Below the pieces are notes generated by a model. That model did no database searches. It saw only the letters and a list, made by a program, of their open reading frames with translations, and was not told the DNA's origin. Source: JACDAN01 sp963801855 (GTDB lineage Bacteria; Actinomycetota; Thermoleophilia; Gaiellales; Gaiellaceae). From it: 64,000 nucleotides of DNA. Numbering within the stretch: position 1 is the first letter of the stretch; every line of letters starts with the position of its first letter. The stretch spans positions 992,001 through 1,056,000 of the forward strand of contig CAWDGK010000002.1 in NCBI GenBank assembly GCA_963801855.1, read 5' to 3'. The position numbers and the translations under genes were made by a program. Below, piece by piece: positions 63,409-64,000 of this stretch.

Positions 63409-64000
63409 GCCTCACCCACCTGGAGCGTCCGGCGGCAGGCGAGCCGGCGGGCGCTCTCGTCCTCTTCCACGGGCGAGGGACGAGCGAGCACGACCTCCAC
63501 CCGCTGCTCGATGCGCTCGACCCGGAACGGCGTCTACTGGGTCTCACGCCCCGCGCTCCGCTGACGATGCCGCCCGGCGGCGCGCACTGGTACGCGTTCC
63601 GCTCCGTCGGCTTCCCGGATCCCGGCACCTTCGGTTCCGGCTACCAGCAGGCATCGCAATGGCTCGACGCGGTCCTCGAGGAGGCGGGAATCCCGATCGG
63701 GCAAACCGTGCTCGGTGGGTTCTCCCAGGGCGCGGTCATGAGCTGGGCCCTCGGCCTGGGCCAGGGGCAGCCGCGACCGGCGGGGATCGTCGCCCTCTCA
63801 GGATTCATCCCGACCGTCGAGGGCTTCAGCCTCGATCTCTCGCCCCCACTCCCGCCCATCGCGATCGGTCACGGGATCCACGACCCGGTGATCTCGGTCG
63901 AGTTCAGCCGGGAGGCAAGGACGCGACTCGAGGCCGCCGGCGCCGATGTCCTCTACCGGGAGTCGCCCATGCCGCACTCGGTCGACCCGTCCTTCATCGC
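63405..64000 (+). CDS. mhqD: MhqD-like phospholipase/carboxylesterase (3' end outside window)
   Basis: The GTG start overlaps the mhqO stop (GTGA). The visible 198 residues form an alpha/beta hydrolase: ALVLFHGRGTSEHDLHPLL, the nucleophile Ser in VLGGFSQGAVMSWALGLG, acid IAIGHGIHDPVISVEFSREA, and His in SPMPHSVDPSFI. It is close to YvaK/MhqD-type esterases that accompany MhqO. The last few residues run off the right edge. Confidence 0.88.
   Translation, partial: MSLTHLERPAAGEPAGALVLFHGRGTSEHDLHPLLDALDPERRLLGLTPRAPLTMPPGGAHWYAFRSVGFPDPGTFGSGYQQASQWLDAVLEEAGIPIGQTVLGGFSQGAVMSWALGLGQGQPRPAGIVALSGFIPTVEGFSLDLSPPLPPIAIGHGIHDPVISVEFSREARTRLEAAGADVLYRESPMPHSVDPSFI

Overview
The window is a very GC-rich, gene-dense chromosomal segment of an actinobacterium. 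Signs of this are an actinobacterial integration host factor (mihF) next to gmk-rpoZ-coaBC, many GTG/TTG starts, 4-base GTGA/ATGA overlaps between genes, and actinobacterial-style SOS boxes. Gene content and order suggest a deep-branching, Thermoleophilia-like lineage, but that placement is inference. Most genes lie on the minus strand, in what look like long operons.

Layout. 1-6646 (minus): RNase J, a helical protein of unknown function, ribokinase, nucleoside hydrolase, FtsK and the start of a BMP-type nucleoside-binding protein. 6647-12087: hairpin-rich spacer, then three plus-strand genes (membrane HD protein, subtilisin-like protease, membrane HD-GYP protein). 12084-18628 (minus): rpsO, pnp, M16 peptidase, dapB, a MerB-like gene with an in-frame UGA, dapA. 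18722-28326: gamma-glutamyltransferase (plus), a small zinc ribbon, and the translation/RNA block rimP-nusA-ylxR-infB-DUF503-rbfA-nrnA-truB-ribF, with dtd upstream. 28339-33401: a giant secreted Calx-beta/DUF11 protein. 33501-40684: TPR, transglutaminase, DUF58, MoxR, coaBC, rpoZ, gmk, mihF. 40717-49214: complete pyrimidine operon pyrR-pyrB-pyrC-carA-carB-pyrK-pyrD with a PyrR-type hairpin in its leader. 49299-57856: methyltransferase, RNase Z, an SOS-controlled LysM protein, metallophosphoesterase, two M29 aminopeptidases, glycoside hydrolase, and a DUF1611/enolase-superfamily pair resembling dgcN-dgcA. 57953-64000 (mostly plus): peroxiredoxin, tRNA-Arg(CCG), MFS, CorA, HIT, coiled-coil protein, and an mhqO-mhqD-like pair.

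The most notable observation is the MerB-like gene at 12980-13642. Its only interruption is a UGA exactly where organomercurial lyase MerB has its catalytic Cys159. The Cys96/Asp99/Cys117 equivalents are present with the same spacing. A hairpin with a GGUC loop follows the UGA at a distance suited to a bacterial SECIS, and the reading frame continues to 4 bases before dapA. It is probably a selenocysteine enzyme inside a lysine-biosynthesis operon.

Other points of note: an SOS promoter with two LexA-type boxes before a YneA/ChiZ-like LysM protein; several large intergenic palindromes, including ones in the leaders of both RNase J and PNPase; and single-base frameshifts in many conserved genes, several of them in G/C runs, which look more like sequence errors than gene decay.
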